This document shows, in pieces, positions 15,875 to 23,771 of a stretch of DNA of 25,765 nucleotides. Numbering within the stretch: position 1 is the first letter of the stretch; the number at the start of each line of letters is the position of its first letter. Position numbers and translations under genes: made by a program. The stretch comes from Coriobacteriaceae bacterium (GTDB lineage Bacteria; Actinomycetota; Coriobacteriia; Coriobacteriales; UMGS124): NCBI GenBank assembly GCA_019420325.1, contig JAHZHK010000005.1:33584-59348 (forward strand). Reading direction: 5' to 3'. The notes beneath the pieces were generated by a model. The model had not been told where the DNA came from and did no database searches. It saw nothing but the letters and a program-made list of their open reading frames with translations.

Positions 15875-16687
15875 ATGGCTGACCACGCTGCACACGAGCG
15901 CGACCTCTTCACCATCATTTGCGCGGTGGTCTGCCTCGTCTCGCTCCTGTTTATCGGGAGCGCTGTAGCAGCGATTGTCTTAGGCGGTTTTGAGCACCTT
16001 GGCGAGGCCCTGACCTCTGCCGAGGTACTCTTCTCGCTGCGCATGAGCCTTGTGACCTCGACCATCTCGAGCACGATTTGCCTGCTCCTGGCGTTGCCCA
16101 CCGCCTATACGCTCTCGCACACGAATTTCCCCGGCAAGCGCGCGGCCGAAATCCTGATGGAACTCACGCTGTCCTTGCCGTATATCCTGCTGGGCTTCGC
16201 GCTGCTGCTTATCTTCTCGTCGCCGATGGGCAAGGCGCTCAAGGCGGCGGGCTTTGCCGTGGTCTTTCAGCCTACGGGCATCGTGTTCGCGCAGCTTCTC
16301 GTGAACCTACCGTTCGCCATCCGCATGGCTCGCACGGCGCTTGAAGACGTGAACCCGCGGATGGAGTTTGTGGCGCGCACGCTGGGCGCAAGCAGGTGGG
16401 AGGTTTTCCGCACCGTCATCTTGCCGCTGTGCCGCAACTCGCTTATCAGCACCTTTGTGCTCACTTGGGCGCGCGGTATGGGCGAGTTTGGTGCCACGCT
16501 CATGCTCGTGGGCGTGACGCGCATGAAGACCGAGACGCTGCCGGGAAGCATCTACCTCAGCATCTCGACAGGCAATTACGACACGGCCATGGCCACCGCC
16601 ATCATCATGCTGGTGGTTTCCGCATGCACTTTGGCTATTGCAAACATCCTGAGCCGGCCTTCGGCCCAGTCGCGTTCGATCAGGTAG
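15875..16687 (+). CDS. modB: Molybdate/tungstate-type ABC transporter permease
   Basis: 270 residues with about six membrane segments, starting at the ATG after GAGGTC. The cytoplasmic coupling loop shows the EAA-like motif of binding-protein-dependent permeases (ARTLGASRWEVFRTVILP), followed by GEFGATLMLVG, a segment characteristic of molybdate and sulfate permeases. It forms the membrane channel of the importer with the binding protein upstream and the ATPase 9 bp downstream. The compact spacing makes one operon. Confidence 0.88.
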   Translation: MADHAAHERDLFTIICAVVCLVSLLFIGSAVAAIVLGGFEHLGEALTSAEVLFSLRMSLVTSTISSTICLLLALPTAYTLSHTNFPGKRAAEILMELTLSLPYILLGFALLLIFSSPMGKALKAAGFAVVFQPTGIVFAQLLVNLPFAIRMARTALEDVNPRMEFVARTLGASRWEVFRTVILPLCRNSLISTFVLTWARGMGEFGATLMLVGVTRMKTETLPGSIYLSISTGNYDTAMATAIIMLVVSACTLAIANILSRPSAQSRSIR

Positions 16688-16696
16688 GAGGGCATT

Positions 16697-17431
16697 ATGG
16701 CGACAAGCGTCAGCATTGACAACCTTCATGTGGAGCGCGGCTCGTTCTGTCTGGAGGTCGAGCATCTCGAGATTCAACCCGGCGAGACGTTCGCAATCCT
16801 GGGTAGGACCGGATCGGGCAAGACCGTGCTGCTTGAGTCGATTGCAGGCGCCTTCCCGCTGCACGGGCGCATCAACCACGGCACCGTCAAGGTCGGCAAC
16901 AAGAACATCGAATGCGTCCCGCTGCATGAGCGCGGCATGGGCGTCGTCTATCAGGAGCACGCGCTCTTCCCCCATATGACGGTGGGGGAGAACATCGCCT
17001 ACGGCCTCAAGATGCACCGCGTTCCCAAGCGGGAGATTGTCGACAAGGTCGATGCGATGACTGATCTTCTGGGAATCTCGCATATCGCGAATCGCCGCCC
17101 CGGCATCATCAGCGGCGGCGAGGCACAGCGCTGCGCCCTGGCCAGGGCTCTCGTTCTCAGCCCGGAGATCTTGCTGCTCGACGAGCCGTTCAGCGCCCTG
17201 GACCCCACCACAAAGGCGCTCATGTACGAGACCATGGACGACATCCGCCGGCGATTTGGCATGACGATCGTGTTCGTGACTCACGATTTCGTGGAGGCGC
17301 AGAGGCTTGCGGATCGTGTCGGCATTGTCCTCGACGGTCGCCTGAGGTGTGTCGTGAACGCCTGCGATCTTCTCAACGAGGACGCTCCCCACATGGCCGA
17401 GCCCGACGTCCGGAAGTTCCTGGGGCTGTAA
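16697..17431 (+). CDS. modC: Molybdate/tungstate-type ABC transporter ATP-binding protein
   Basis: 244 residues. Walker A GRTGSGKT (36-43), Q-loop Gln86, signature ISGGEAQR (138-145), Walker B ILLLDEP (158-164) and H-loop His196 are all intact. The protein stops soon after the nucleotide-binding domain and lacks the C-terminal TOBE/MOP molybdate-binding domain found in classic ModC. Feedback by cytoplasmic oxyanion through that domain is therefore absent. It is the last gene of the importer operon; an AGGAGG lies just before its ATG. Confidence 0.88.
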   Translation: MATSVSIDNLHVERGSFCLEVEHLEIQPGETFAILGRTGSGKTVLLESIAGAFPLHGRINHGTVKVGNKNIECVPLHERGMGVVYQEHALFPHMTVGENIAYGLKMHRVPKREIVDKVDAMTDLLGISHIANRRPGIISGGEAQRCALARALVLSPEILLLDEPFSALDPTTKALMYETMDDIRRRFGMTIVFVTHDFVEAQRLADRVGIVLDGRLRCVVNACDLLNEDAPHMAEPDVRKFLGL

Positions 17432-17739
17432 CGCGAGCGTGGCGCTAGGAAGATTCTCGCGCCGGAGTTTGAGAAACAAGGAAACGGTCGGCATCTCGGT
17501 CTCTTGACTGGGGGTGGGTGCCCGTGGTCGAGGCGGTGCCGGCTCGTTGCGCGAATGAGCTCGCTCCTTGGCCTGAAGCGAACGCCATGGCCTTGGGTTC
17601 CCCTCGTTTTTCTCGGCTGATCAAAAATATTTAAAATCACGTGCAAGGAAATGCCGCCCTGGCTCGTATTGATAGTGAAGGGGACAAAAGCCCCGCGCAA
17701 TACGAGACGCCTGCCCTGGCAGGTGGAGAGGGGTGCGAG
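17432..17739. other. 308-bp intergenic region upstream of the sigma/anti-sigma cluster
   Basis: It holds a short AT-rich patch near 17623-17640 that could be a promoter. A GGAAA (17647-17651) and a CGTATT (17665-17670) resemble ECF -35 and -10 boxes, but they are only 13 bp apart, shorter than usual. Weak GC hairpins follow the ATPase gene stop. No gene is seen. Confidence 0.4.
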
Positions 17740-18342
17740 ATGAAACGAAGGCATGAGAATCACCGCGCGGGTATGGCCGCAATCGCCCTGGTAGCTGCAA
17801 TGACCCTTGGACCCGCAGTTGCGATGGCCGCACCCTGCGCCGCGCCTGTCGGTCAGGGAGCGTGCGCTGGGGTTTGCGCTGAGACGGCAGCATCGGCCGG
17901 TTGCCTGTATGCGCAGGCGTGTCCCACGGATAACGCCCAGGTAGATTGCCCGCGGGCTGGCGCGCGTGCCGCATGGCTGGAAGGCACATGCAATGCGTTG
18001 CGCTGCTGTTCTGCACGGGCCGCGCAGGTCGCCGGTGACTGGGCCGCCCAACGTCACGGTGTGTTTGTGGACGAAGACGGTGACGGCGTGTGCGACAATG
18101 CCCAAAACTGCGCACGGATCAATGGCGATGGAGCTGGGTTCGGGGCTGGCAACGGCAATGGTTACGGACGCGAGGTTGACGCCGCTGGTAATGGCAGGGG
18201 TGTAAACTGCGGTTATGGCGCTGACTGCAACGTCGGCAACGGTGCAGGTGCTGGCCACGATTTTGGCGTTGGGGCCGGCGTCGGCGCTGGCAGCGCTGCT
18301 GGCCAGGGCGCATATCATGGTTGGGGCGGCGGGTGCAGGTAG
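17740..18342 (+). CDS. Secreted Cys/Gly-rich protein with calcium-loop-like motif
   Basis: 200 residues from the ATG at 17740, after GGAGAGG. A Sec-type signal peptide covers residues 1-30 (basic start, hydrophobic AAIALVAAMTLGPAVAMA). The mature protein has 14 cysteines. The first half contains most of them (33, 42, 46, 55, 61, 70, 84, 89, 90). In the middle, VDEDGDGVCDN (110-120) is a DxDxDG calcium-loop-like motif of the dockerin/EF-hand kind, followed by a Gly/Asn/Ala-rich half with repeated GxGxG. Proteins with a DxDGDGxCDN motif and a Gly-rich tail occur next to ECF sigma genes in other anaerobes (from memory). It is 28 bp upstream of the sigma gene and probably in its operon and regulon. 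Function is unknown; metal binding is an inference. Confidence 0.75.
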   Translation: MKRRHENHRAGMAAIALVAAMTLGPAVAMAAPCAAPVGQGACAGVCAETAASAGCLYAQACPTDNAQVDCPRAGARAAWLEGTCNALRCCSARAAQVAGDWAAQRHGVFVDEDGDGVCDNAQNCARINGDGAGFGAGNGNGYGREVDAAGNGRGVNCGYGADCNVGNGAGAGHDFGVGAGVGAGSAAGQGAYHGWGGGCR

Positions 18343-18370
18343 CGCCGCGGCATAGGGAGACGCCGATAGC

Positions 18371-18856
18371 ATGCGAGACGACGCGAGCATAGAGCGTGCC
18401 ATTGCAGAGCATGGCGATGCCGTATGGCGGGTCTGCTTCATGCGCCTGGGGGCCCGCACCGATGCGCAGGATGCCTTCCAAGAGACGTTTCTCAAATATG
18501 CAACTCACCACGACGTCGCATTCCAGGGCTCCGAACACGAACGGGCCTGGCTTCTGCGCGTGGCGTCCAACCATTGCGTGGATGTGCTCCGCTCTCGCTC
18601 CCATGCGGTGGAAAGCCTCGATGAGCTCGACGAACGTCCGGCTCCCCTCGAACTCTCCCAGGACCCCCAGGCTTCTCTGTGGGAGGTGGGGGAGGCCCTG
18701 GGTCGTTTGCCCGGCGAGCAGCGTCAGGCCTTGTATCTCACAGTGTGCGAAGGATATCGTGCCGGTGAGGTCGCGAAGATGATGGGCGTGCCTGTGAACA
18801 CGGTGTATTCGTGGGTGGCGCGCGGCAAGAAGCAGCTGAGAAAGGCCCTGGGATGA
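18371..18856 (+). CDS. ECF-type RNA polymerase sigma factor
   Basis: 161 residues. Region 2 covers about residues 6-75, with DAQDAFQETFLKY for core and -10 contacts and HERAWLLRVASNHCVDVLRSR. Region 4 covers about 100-158, with LPGEQRQALYLTVCEGYRAGEVAKMMGVPVNTVYSWVARGKKQLRKAL as its helix-turn-helix. No region 1 or 3, so it is a compact ECF sigma. AGGGAG lies about 10 bases before the ATG. Its TGA stop overlaps the ATG of the next gene (ATGA), the usual arrangement for a sigma with its own anti-sigma. It likely drives this cluster and perhaps other envelope genes. Confidence 0.92.
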   Translation: MRDDASIERAIAEHGDAVWRVCFMRLGARTDAQDAFQETFLKYATHHDVAFQGSEHERAWLLRVASNHCVDVLRSRSHAVESLDELDERPAPLELSQDPQASLWEVGEALGRLPGEQRQALYLTVCEGYRAGEVAKMMGVPVNTVYSWVARGKKQLRKALG

Positions 18857-19614
18857 TCATGCATGACTCCCGAGAAGAACAAGCCATAAACGAGCTGCTT
18901 TCCGAGGAGCTCATGCCCGCGGGCATCGTCCAGGCAACCATGGGCCGCATCCAGCAGGCGCGTGCCGCTCAGGCGGGGACGTCCGACGTCCCGGTGCCCG
19001 GCGAGTCCGTGAGCCAGGCGGCCCCTGTCGAGCAGGGCTGGCGCGTGCTGAATGGTGAAGGCTCGGCCTCGCGTCCCGGCAAGGCGTCCGCCCGACCCAC
19101 CCGTCGCCACTTCGTCCAGCTCATGGCCGCTTGCCTGGCCGTTGGGTGTGCGGGCGCGGCCACGCTCGCTTTCGCCCATGAGACGGCGAGCGTCGAGCTC
19201 GGTGAGCTTGCGCGGGTGCGGTTGGGCCTGAACCGCTGGGGCACTGTTGTGCGCGTGTCGTGTGCCGACGCCGACATGCAGCGCACCGTGCAGGACCTGG
19301 GCCTCTTCGGCCTCAACTATGAGGAAGCGCTCGCGCGTCTCATGGCGGACGAGTCTGTCCTTGCCGAGTTGTCCGGAGCGGAAGGCCTGCTTGTTGTGGT
19401 GGAGAGCCCCAATCAATCCCAGGAGCAAGACGTGCTGGGCGGATGTCGCCGGGCTGCCGAGGGCGCATCGTGCGCGGCCATGTGCCGCTCGGCTGGTCAG
19501 GGCGCAGGTTCGGGCCATGGGCGAGGAACGGGTTTGGGCAACGGCCGAGGACAGGGACATGGTGCCGGTCAGGGCCAGGGCCACGGACACGGCCAGGAAA
19601 ACTCCTCTGATTAG
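18853..19614 (+). CDS. RsgI-like membrane anti-sigma protein with Cys cluster and Gly/His tail
   Basis: 253 residues, translationally coupled to the sigma gene by a 4-base overlap. Residues 1-80 are cytosolic and should bind the sigma. A single membrane segment lies at about 86-108, preceded by TRRHF, which resembles a twin-arginine motif. Residues 111-186 match the middle domain of RsgI anti-sigma factors: VELGELARVRLGLNRWGTVVRV corresponds to the family's DINPSIELxVNRxxRVIxV, then LGLFGLNYEEALARL, then GLLVVVESPN. The outside end has Cys198, Cys207 and Cys211 and then about 35 residues of Gly with His, Arg and Gln (215-248). In known RsgI proteins this end carries a carbohydrate-binding or similar sensor. 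Here it may bind metal or sense redox (inference). Confidence 0.78.
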   Translation: MIMHDSREEQAINELLSEELMPAGIVQATMGRIQQARAAQAGTSDVPVPGESVSQAAPVEQGWRVLNGEGSASRPGKASARPTRRHFVQLMAACLAVGCAGAATLAFAHETASVELGELARVRLGLNRWGTVVRVSCADADMQRTVQDLGLFGLNYEEALARLMADESVLAELSGAEGLLVVVESPNQSQEQDVLGGCRRAAEGASCAAMCRSAGQGAGSGHGRGTGLGNGRGQGHGAGQGQGHGHGQENSSD

Positions 19615-19732
19615 CGGGCGTTGTGGTGTTGTGGCCGGCATCCTCAGGGAACCGCGGCCGTCGGCTTCCTGCAGCAAGTTCGCGAACGTTCTCGTTCGGC
19701 CTTAACCACTGCGCCTCGTTTCGCGTATGAAA

Positions 19733-19781
19733 AAGGCCCGGAAAGCCGTTGGACACGACGTCCTCTGGCTTTCCGGGCCTT
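19733..19781 (-). terminator. Intrinsic terminator of the second FAD reductase
   Basis: A perfect 15-bp stem (19733-19747 with 19767-19781) is followed by a TTTTTC run on the minus strand, 46 bp past the reductase stop. The plus-strand side has only two Ts, so it acts mainly leftward, though it also faces the anti-sigma gene's transcript. Confidence 0.9.
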
Positions 19782-19826
19782 GCGGTTAACCGCCGCCTGG
19801 CTTTCGTCGGGCAGTTGCGGTTGCCG

Positions 19827-21899
19827 TTACTCCGCTGCCTGGGTCAGGCAGTCTTCAACGGCGGTGAAAATGGCGCTCGAGGTGACAGAGGCGCCGGCCA
19901 CGGCGTCGACACCCTCGGTGCCGTTGGCGGCCACGATCTTCTCGGGGAGCTGGTCGATGGCCTTGGTGCCGATGCCGTCGGTCTCCGAGTTGTCGCCGAC
20001 CTCGACGGAGGCGATCTTGCCGCCCTCAATCGTCACAGTCACGGGCACGTTGCCGCCGATGCCCTTGCCGGTGCCCTCATAGGTGCCGTCGGCCAGCGTG
20101 GCGCTTTCGGCGGAGACGCCGGTGCTCTCGGCGGAGGCGTCCTGGTAGACCTTTGCCTTGTAGTTGGCCGCGTCGCCGGAGGCCGCGACGTTGCCGGCGA
20201 CGTTGCCGTAGTACACGGCCATGGCGTGGGATGCGCCGGCGAGCTTGAAGGGGTACTTCACGGCAAAGCGGTCGCCCTGGATGTTGCCGCAGGCGTACAG
20301 GCCGGGGATGACCTGGTAGTCGGGCGTGAGAACGTGCGCGTACTCGTCAGAGCTCAGGCCGCCCATGGTGGTCAGCATGAGGCCGATGCCCGTGCGCTGG
20401 GCGTAGAAGGGGCCGTCGACGACGGGGAAGAGGTACTTCTCCTGCTTGCCGAAGTCCTCGTCGTAACCGGCGTCGCACAGCTCGTTGTAGTGCTCAACGG
20501 AGGCGATGGCGTTGTCGGCCTCGAAGTCGTCGTCATAGGCCTTGATGGCGGCAAAGAGCTCCTCAAGCGTGTCGGCCTTGAAGACGGTCTCGTTGTCGAC
20601 CTTGGCGTCCCACTCGTCCATGGTGTAGCTGAACTCGGTGACGCAGTCGACGATCTGCTCGCCGTAGTGGGAGTCGAAGATGAGGAACGCCTTCTTCTTG
20701 GGCTGACGGTCGAAGGCCAGCTCGCAGTCGGAGACGTTGGTGTCCTCGTTCATGAAGCGCTGGCCGTTGTAGTTGAGGCGCAGGTGCTGGGAGGTGCAGC
20801 CCGAGGAGGTCTCCATGTTGGCGACGTCGTTGGGGCCGCCCATGACGTGGGTCATGGCGCACATGTTCTGGCTGAAGCCGGCGCCTGCCCAGTAGCCCAT
20901 CCTGTAGCCGTCGCCGGTGTTCGTGGGGTTGCCCTCAACGTCGAAGCTCGTCCAGGTGGGCAGGTTGTTGTTCTCGGCCGCGACGGGGTAGAGCGCCTTG
21001 ATCATATCGGCGTTGTTGCCGCAGCCGCCGCATGCCATGACGACGCCCATGGCGGCGTTGATCTTCTTGTACTTGCCGGTCTCGGCGTTGCGGGCGTACA
21101 CGCCCACGCAGCGGCCCTCGTCCATGATGAGCTGCTCGGCAAAGTGGCCGAAGTGGGCGGTGCCGCCGGCCTCCTGGCCGCGCTCGAGGTTCGCGTTCAC
21201 CGTGCCGGCGTGGTTGCCGAAGGAGATGCGCGTGGGGTAAGAGGCCTGCGACTCATTGGCATAGTCGAGCGTGAGGTCGAAGCCGGCGCTCACCGTGTGG
21301 GGCGCGTTGGGGTCGCCGAACTCGCCGCCGCCCTGCTCGTCCGACTCGGGGATGTGGCACTCCGGGTCGCCGTCGATCCACCAGTCGATGACATCGGACT
21401 CGTTGCGAATGAACTCGCGGATGATGGCGTAGTTGGCGAACTGGCACGACTCGTTCCACTCGGCCTTGATGAGCTCGTCCTCGTCAACGGTGGCAAGGCC
21501 GAAGGCTTCGGTGCGCGTGCCGTTGATGTAGCAATACTGCGAGGAGCGAACGCTGGGCTCGGCTGCCTTTTCCACGGCGACGACCGTCACGCCCTGCTCG
21601 CTTGCGGCACGGAAGGCGGCCACGCCTGCCACGCCGAGGCCGACGACCGCAACGTCGGCGTCAATCTCTTCCTCGACGTCGGCGTCGGCAATGGCGGTGG
21701 GCTCTTCTGCCCAGGGGTAGGTAGCACCCCAGCTGCGCGAAGCCTTTGTGGAGCCGGACAGCTCCGTGGTTGCCGTGGTGTCTGCAGCCTGATCCGCCAG
21801 TGCGATTGCCGCGTTGCCAACGGTTGCGGCCCCAGCGGCGATGGCGCCTGCCCCGGCTACAAATCCGCGACGTGTGACCGTGTTGTTCGTTGCGCTCAT
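19827..21899 (-). CDS. TAT-exported FAD-dependent reductase with C-terminal covalent-FMN domain
   Basis: 690 residues from the ATG at 21899, after GGGAGG. A twin-arginine leader (VTRRGFVAG, residues 8-16) is followed by a Thr/Ala-rich linker. The FAD Rossmann motif (VAVVGLGVAGVAAF and onward) is at 83-111, and a VMACGGCGNN FAD-contact segment sits mid-protein. GLYACGNIQGD and AGASHAMAVYYGNVAG end the flavoprotein part. Residues 602-690 are an FMN_bind domain: DGTYEGTGKG, then VDAVAGASVTSSA, where Thr673 is the expected site of ApbE-attached FMN. This domain usually passes electrons to FAD. The acceptor substrate is unknown. It is divergent from a membrane LuxR regulator that probably controls it. 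Confidence 0.92.
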   Translation of the reverse strand: MSATNNTVTRRGFVAGAGAIAAGAATVGNAAIALADQAADTTATTELSGSTKASRSWGATYPWAEEPTAIADADVEEEIDADVAVVGLGVAGVAAFRAASEQGVTVVAVEKAAEPSVRSSQYCYINGTRTEAFGLATVDEDELIKAEWNESCQFANYAIIREFIRNESDVIDWWIDGDPECHIPESDEQGGGEFGDPNAPHTVSAGFDLTLDYANESQASYPTRISFGNHAGTVNANLERGQEAGGTAHFGHFAEQLIMDEGRCVGVYARNAETGKYKKINAAMGVVMACGGCGNNADMIKALYPVAAENNNLPTWTSFDVEGNPTNTGDGYRMGYWAGAGFSQNMCAMTHVMGGPNDVANMETSSGCTSQHLRLNYNGQRFMNEDTNVSDCELAFDRQPKKKAFLIFDSHYGEQIVDCVTEFSYTMDEWDAKVDNETVFKADTLEELFAAIKAYDDDFEADNAIASVEHYNELCDAGYDEDFGKQEKYLFPVVDGPFYAQRTGIGLMLTTMGGLSSDEYAHVLTPDYQVIPGLYACGNIQGDRFAVKYPFKLAGASHAMAVYYGNVAGNVAASGDAANYKAKVYQDASAESTGVSAESATLADGTYEGTGKGIGGNVPVTVTIEGGKIASVEVGDNSETDGIGTKAIDQLPEKIVAANGTEGVDAVAGASVTSSAIFTAVEDCLTQAAE

Positions 21900-22136
21900 G
21901 ATGTGCCTCCCGATGGATTCGGTAGATGTCCTGCGCCGGCCCTTCTGCCGGTGCAACTGCGACAATAGGTCCCGGCATTGGATTCTGAGTATCGGCTAGG
22001 TGTGGTAAATGCATCGTCCGTTTGTGGTAGACGATATCGTTTGGGCAGGTAGAAGTCATTTTTCTACTGTGTGCCATGGAGGCGGAAAGTCGAGTAGAAT
22101 CACTTCCGGATATATGTGCCGTGGATGGGGGTAGGT
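21900..22136. promoter_or_regulatory. Divergent promoter/operator region between FAD reductase and LuxR gene
   Basis: Within 237 bp there is a perfect 10-bp palindrome ACGATATCGT (22031-22040), an inverted repeat GTAGAA/TTCTAC (22049-22054 with 22062-22067), and two TGTGGTA copies 22 bp apart (22001-22007 and 22023-22029), about two helical turns. The arrangement fits binding sites for a dimeric regulator such as the LuxR protein encoded next door (inference). No consensus -35/-10 pair is obvious. Confidence 0.5.
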
Positions 22137-23609
22137 ATGGAGAAAGAGGAGCGCCTGGCGTTTAGGCCGCAATTGCTGCTGCTGGCTCCATTTTTGGCGA
22201 CCCTGGACGTGTTCGTCGCCAATCTCCGCGTTGTTCGCGACATCACCGACGCGCCCGATTCATTTGGTGCCGTGGCGGTCTCCATGCTCGTCGCCTGTGC
22301 GCTTGCGGGCCTCGTGTTCATCCTTGTTCCCGGTGTCCGTGGCGTGGTCTGCCATCTCACGCGTTGCCGCGCCCTGGCCGCCGCTGTAATCTACTCTATG
22401 GCTCAGGTGGGGTTTTGGTGGCTCGCCGTTGCGGCCCATGAGGTTTCCACCGGCGTGCTGGGGGCGTTGGGCGCAGTCATGGGCTGCTGCCTCATCCCGC
22501 TCTTCATGGCGTGGTTGGCCTGTTACAACATGGGCTTTCGCTTGATTCTGTTTCATGGCGGTTTGGCTGCCATCGGGTCGGCCCTCATCACTCTTGTCAT
22601 TCTTTTGCTCGACCCGGTTGTGGCTGCGCTCTGCTGGTGCCTCTGCACGCTTGTGGGATCGTGCGCGCCTGCGTTCATCAGGTCTTTCGATGCGGCTGAG
22701 AGCGGCGCGCGGGCAACGGCAACTGAGGACGCGGTCTCCAAGGAGTGCGCCGATGCTCCCGCCGAGTGGGTATCCTCCACCTTTTCGGGGCTGTGGCTGC
22801 CTTTAATCGGCCTGCTTGTCTGCATGTTGTGCAGCACAATCGCCGAGGTGCAGGTGGACGGCCGTATCATGCGCGGTGAGTTCTCGGCTCTCATCGTCTC
22901 GTCCCTTGTGGCGGTGGCACTGAGTTGCGTGCAGTCCAAGGCACCCCTTGCGCTCATCGTGGACAAGCTCGCGGCTCCGGCCGTCGTCGCGGTCGCGATT
23001 ATTGTCGGCAGTCTCTCCGGCTCCGTATCGGGCGCGGTGTTCGGCGCCAGCCTCAGCCTCGTTCCGGTGATGTTCATGTCGTTGTATGCCTTGGCTTCGC
23101 TTGCGTCCGTGCAGGGCAGGGGACGTGCCCTCATGGCGAGCGCCGTGCTGTGCGCGTGCTGCTTGGTGATGCTTTTGGGTAGCGCGCTCAACGGGCCTCT
23201 GGCGGAAATCGAGACCAATGGCCCGGTGGTGCGCGTGCTGACGTATGCCTACTATGCGCTCGTCCTTGTCGATTTGGGCTATGTTGCCTGGAAACTCCTG
23301 GTAGATAAGGCCGATTCGGTCTCCGGTCAGGTGGTTGTCCTTGATGATGCGGCCTTTGAGGAGGCCCAGGACGAGCGGGTTGCGTGCCTTGCCGAGGAGT
23401 GCGGCCTCACCAACCGCGAGCGAGAGGTCCTCGAGCAGCTTGCCCTCGGCCACAACTCTCGCTATATCGCTGGAGCGCTCCTGATTTCGGAAAGTACGGT
23501 GCGCACCCACATGCGCAGCATCTATCGCAAGCTGGGCGTTTCCACCCAAAGCGAGCTCGTTTTCCTTGCTGCAAAAGGTGGGCTCGAGCAGGGTACCATG
23601 AGACAGTAA
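22137..23609 (+). CDS. Membrane-embedded LuxR-family transcriptional regulator
   Basis: 490 residues from the ATG at 22137, with GGGGGTAGG just before it. It is the same size and layout as the regulator at 4.9-6.4 kb: about twelve hydrophobic segments over residues 10-400 (for example LLLLAPFLATL and VVAVAIIVGSLSGSVSG), then a cytosolic LuxR helix-turn-helix (CGLTNREREVLEQLALGHNS, then STVRTHMRSIYRKLGVSTQSEL). It is divergent from the FMN/FAD reductase across a 237-bp region with palindromes, so it is probably that gene's regulator. The membrane part may sense the substrate or a redox carrier directly; nothing in the sequence names a ligand. Confidence 0.87.
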   Translation: MEKEERLAFRPQLLLLAPFLATLDVFVANLRVVRDITDAPDSFGAVAVSMLVACALAGLVFILVPGVRGVVCHLTRCRALAAAVIYSMAQVGFWWLAVAAHEVSTGVLGALGAVMGCCLIPLFMAWLACYNMGFRLILFHGGLAAIGSALITLVILLLDPVVAALCWCLCTLVGSCAPAFIRSFDAAESGARATATEDAVSKECADAPAEWVSSTFSGLWLPLIGLLVCMLCSTIAEVQVDGRIMRGEFSALIVSSLVAVALSCVQSKAPLALIVDKLAAPAVVAVAIIVGSLSGSVSGAVFGASLSLVPVMFMSLYALASLASVQGRGRALMASAVLCACCLVMLLGSALNGPLAEIETNGPVVRVLTYAYYALVLVDLGYVAWKLLVDKADSVSGQVVVLDDAAFEEAQDERVACLAEECGLTNREREVLEQLALGHNSRYIAGALLISESTVRTHMRSIYRKLGVSTQSELVFLAAKGGLEQGTMRQ

Positions 23610-23612
23610 ATG

Positions 23613-23645
23613 CCCGCGGCTTTGCAGTCGGCGGGGTGGTTTTGC
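23613..23645 (+). terminator. Possible weak terminator of the second LuxR gene
   Basis: CCCGC (23613-23617) pairs with GCGGG (23631-23635), followed by GTGGTTTT. The stem is short, so this is tentative. Confidence 0.3.
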
Positions 23646-23697
23646 GTAAGCGGTGCGCCTGCGCCATGCCCTGGAGATGGCTGACTTTGCATTGCGG

Positions 23698-23728
23698 TTG
23701 TCGAGTGCCACGCCGAAGTGCTTTACTA
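23698..23728 (+). promoter_or_regulatory. Candidate promoter of the amidohydrolase gene
   Basis: TTGTCG (23698-23703) and TTTACT or TTACTA (23722-23728), about 18 bp apart, give a plausible but weak sigma-70-like pair with a leader of about 40 bases. Confidence 0.3.
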
Positions 23729-23771
23729 GTGTGGAAACTCGGCAAAAGATGTCCATGAGAGGGGTTTGGCT

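Noticed and set aside
17647..17670. ECF-type promoter GGAAA/CGTATT upstream of the secreted Cys/Gly protein
   Set aside because: The 13-bp spacer is too short compared with normal ECF promoters; noted only as a weak candidate.
19749..21968. Very long plus-strand open frame opposite the FAD reductase
   Set aside because: It is a codon-bias shadow of the real minus-strand gene, full of Val/Gly/Ala/His with no domain and no ribosome-binding site. Similar shadows oppose the genes at 3.4-4.8 kb and 14.9-15.9 kb.
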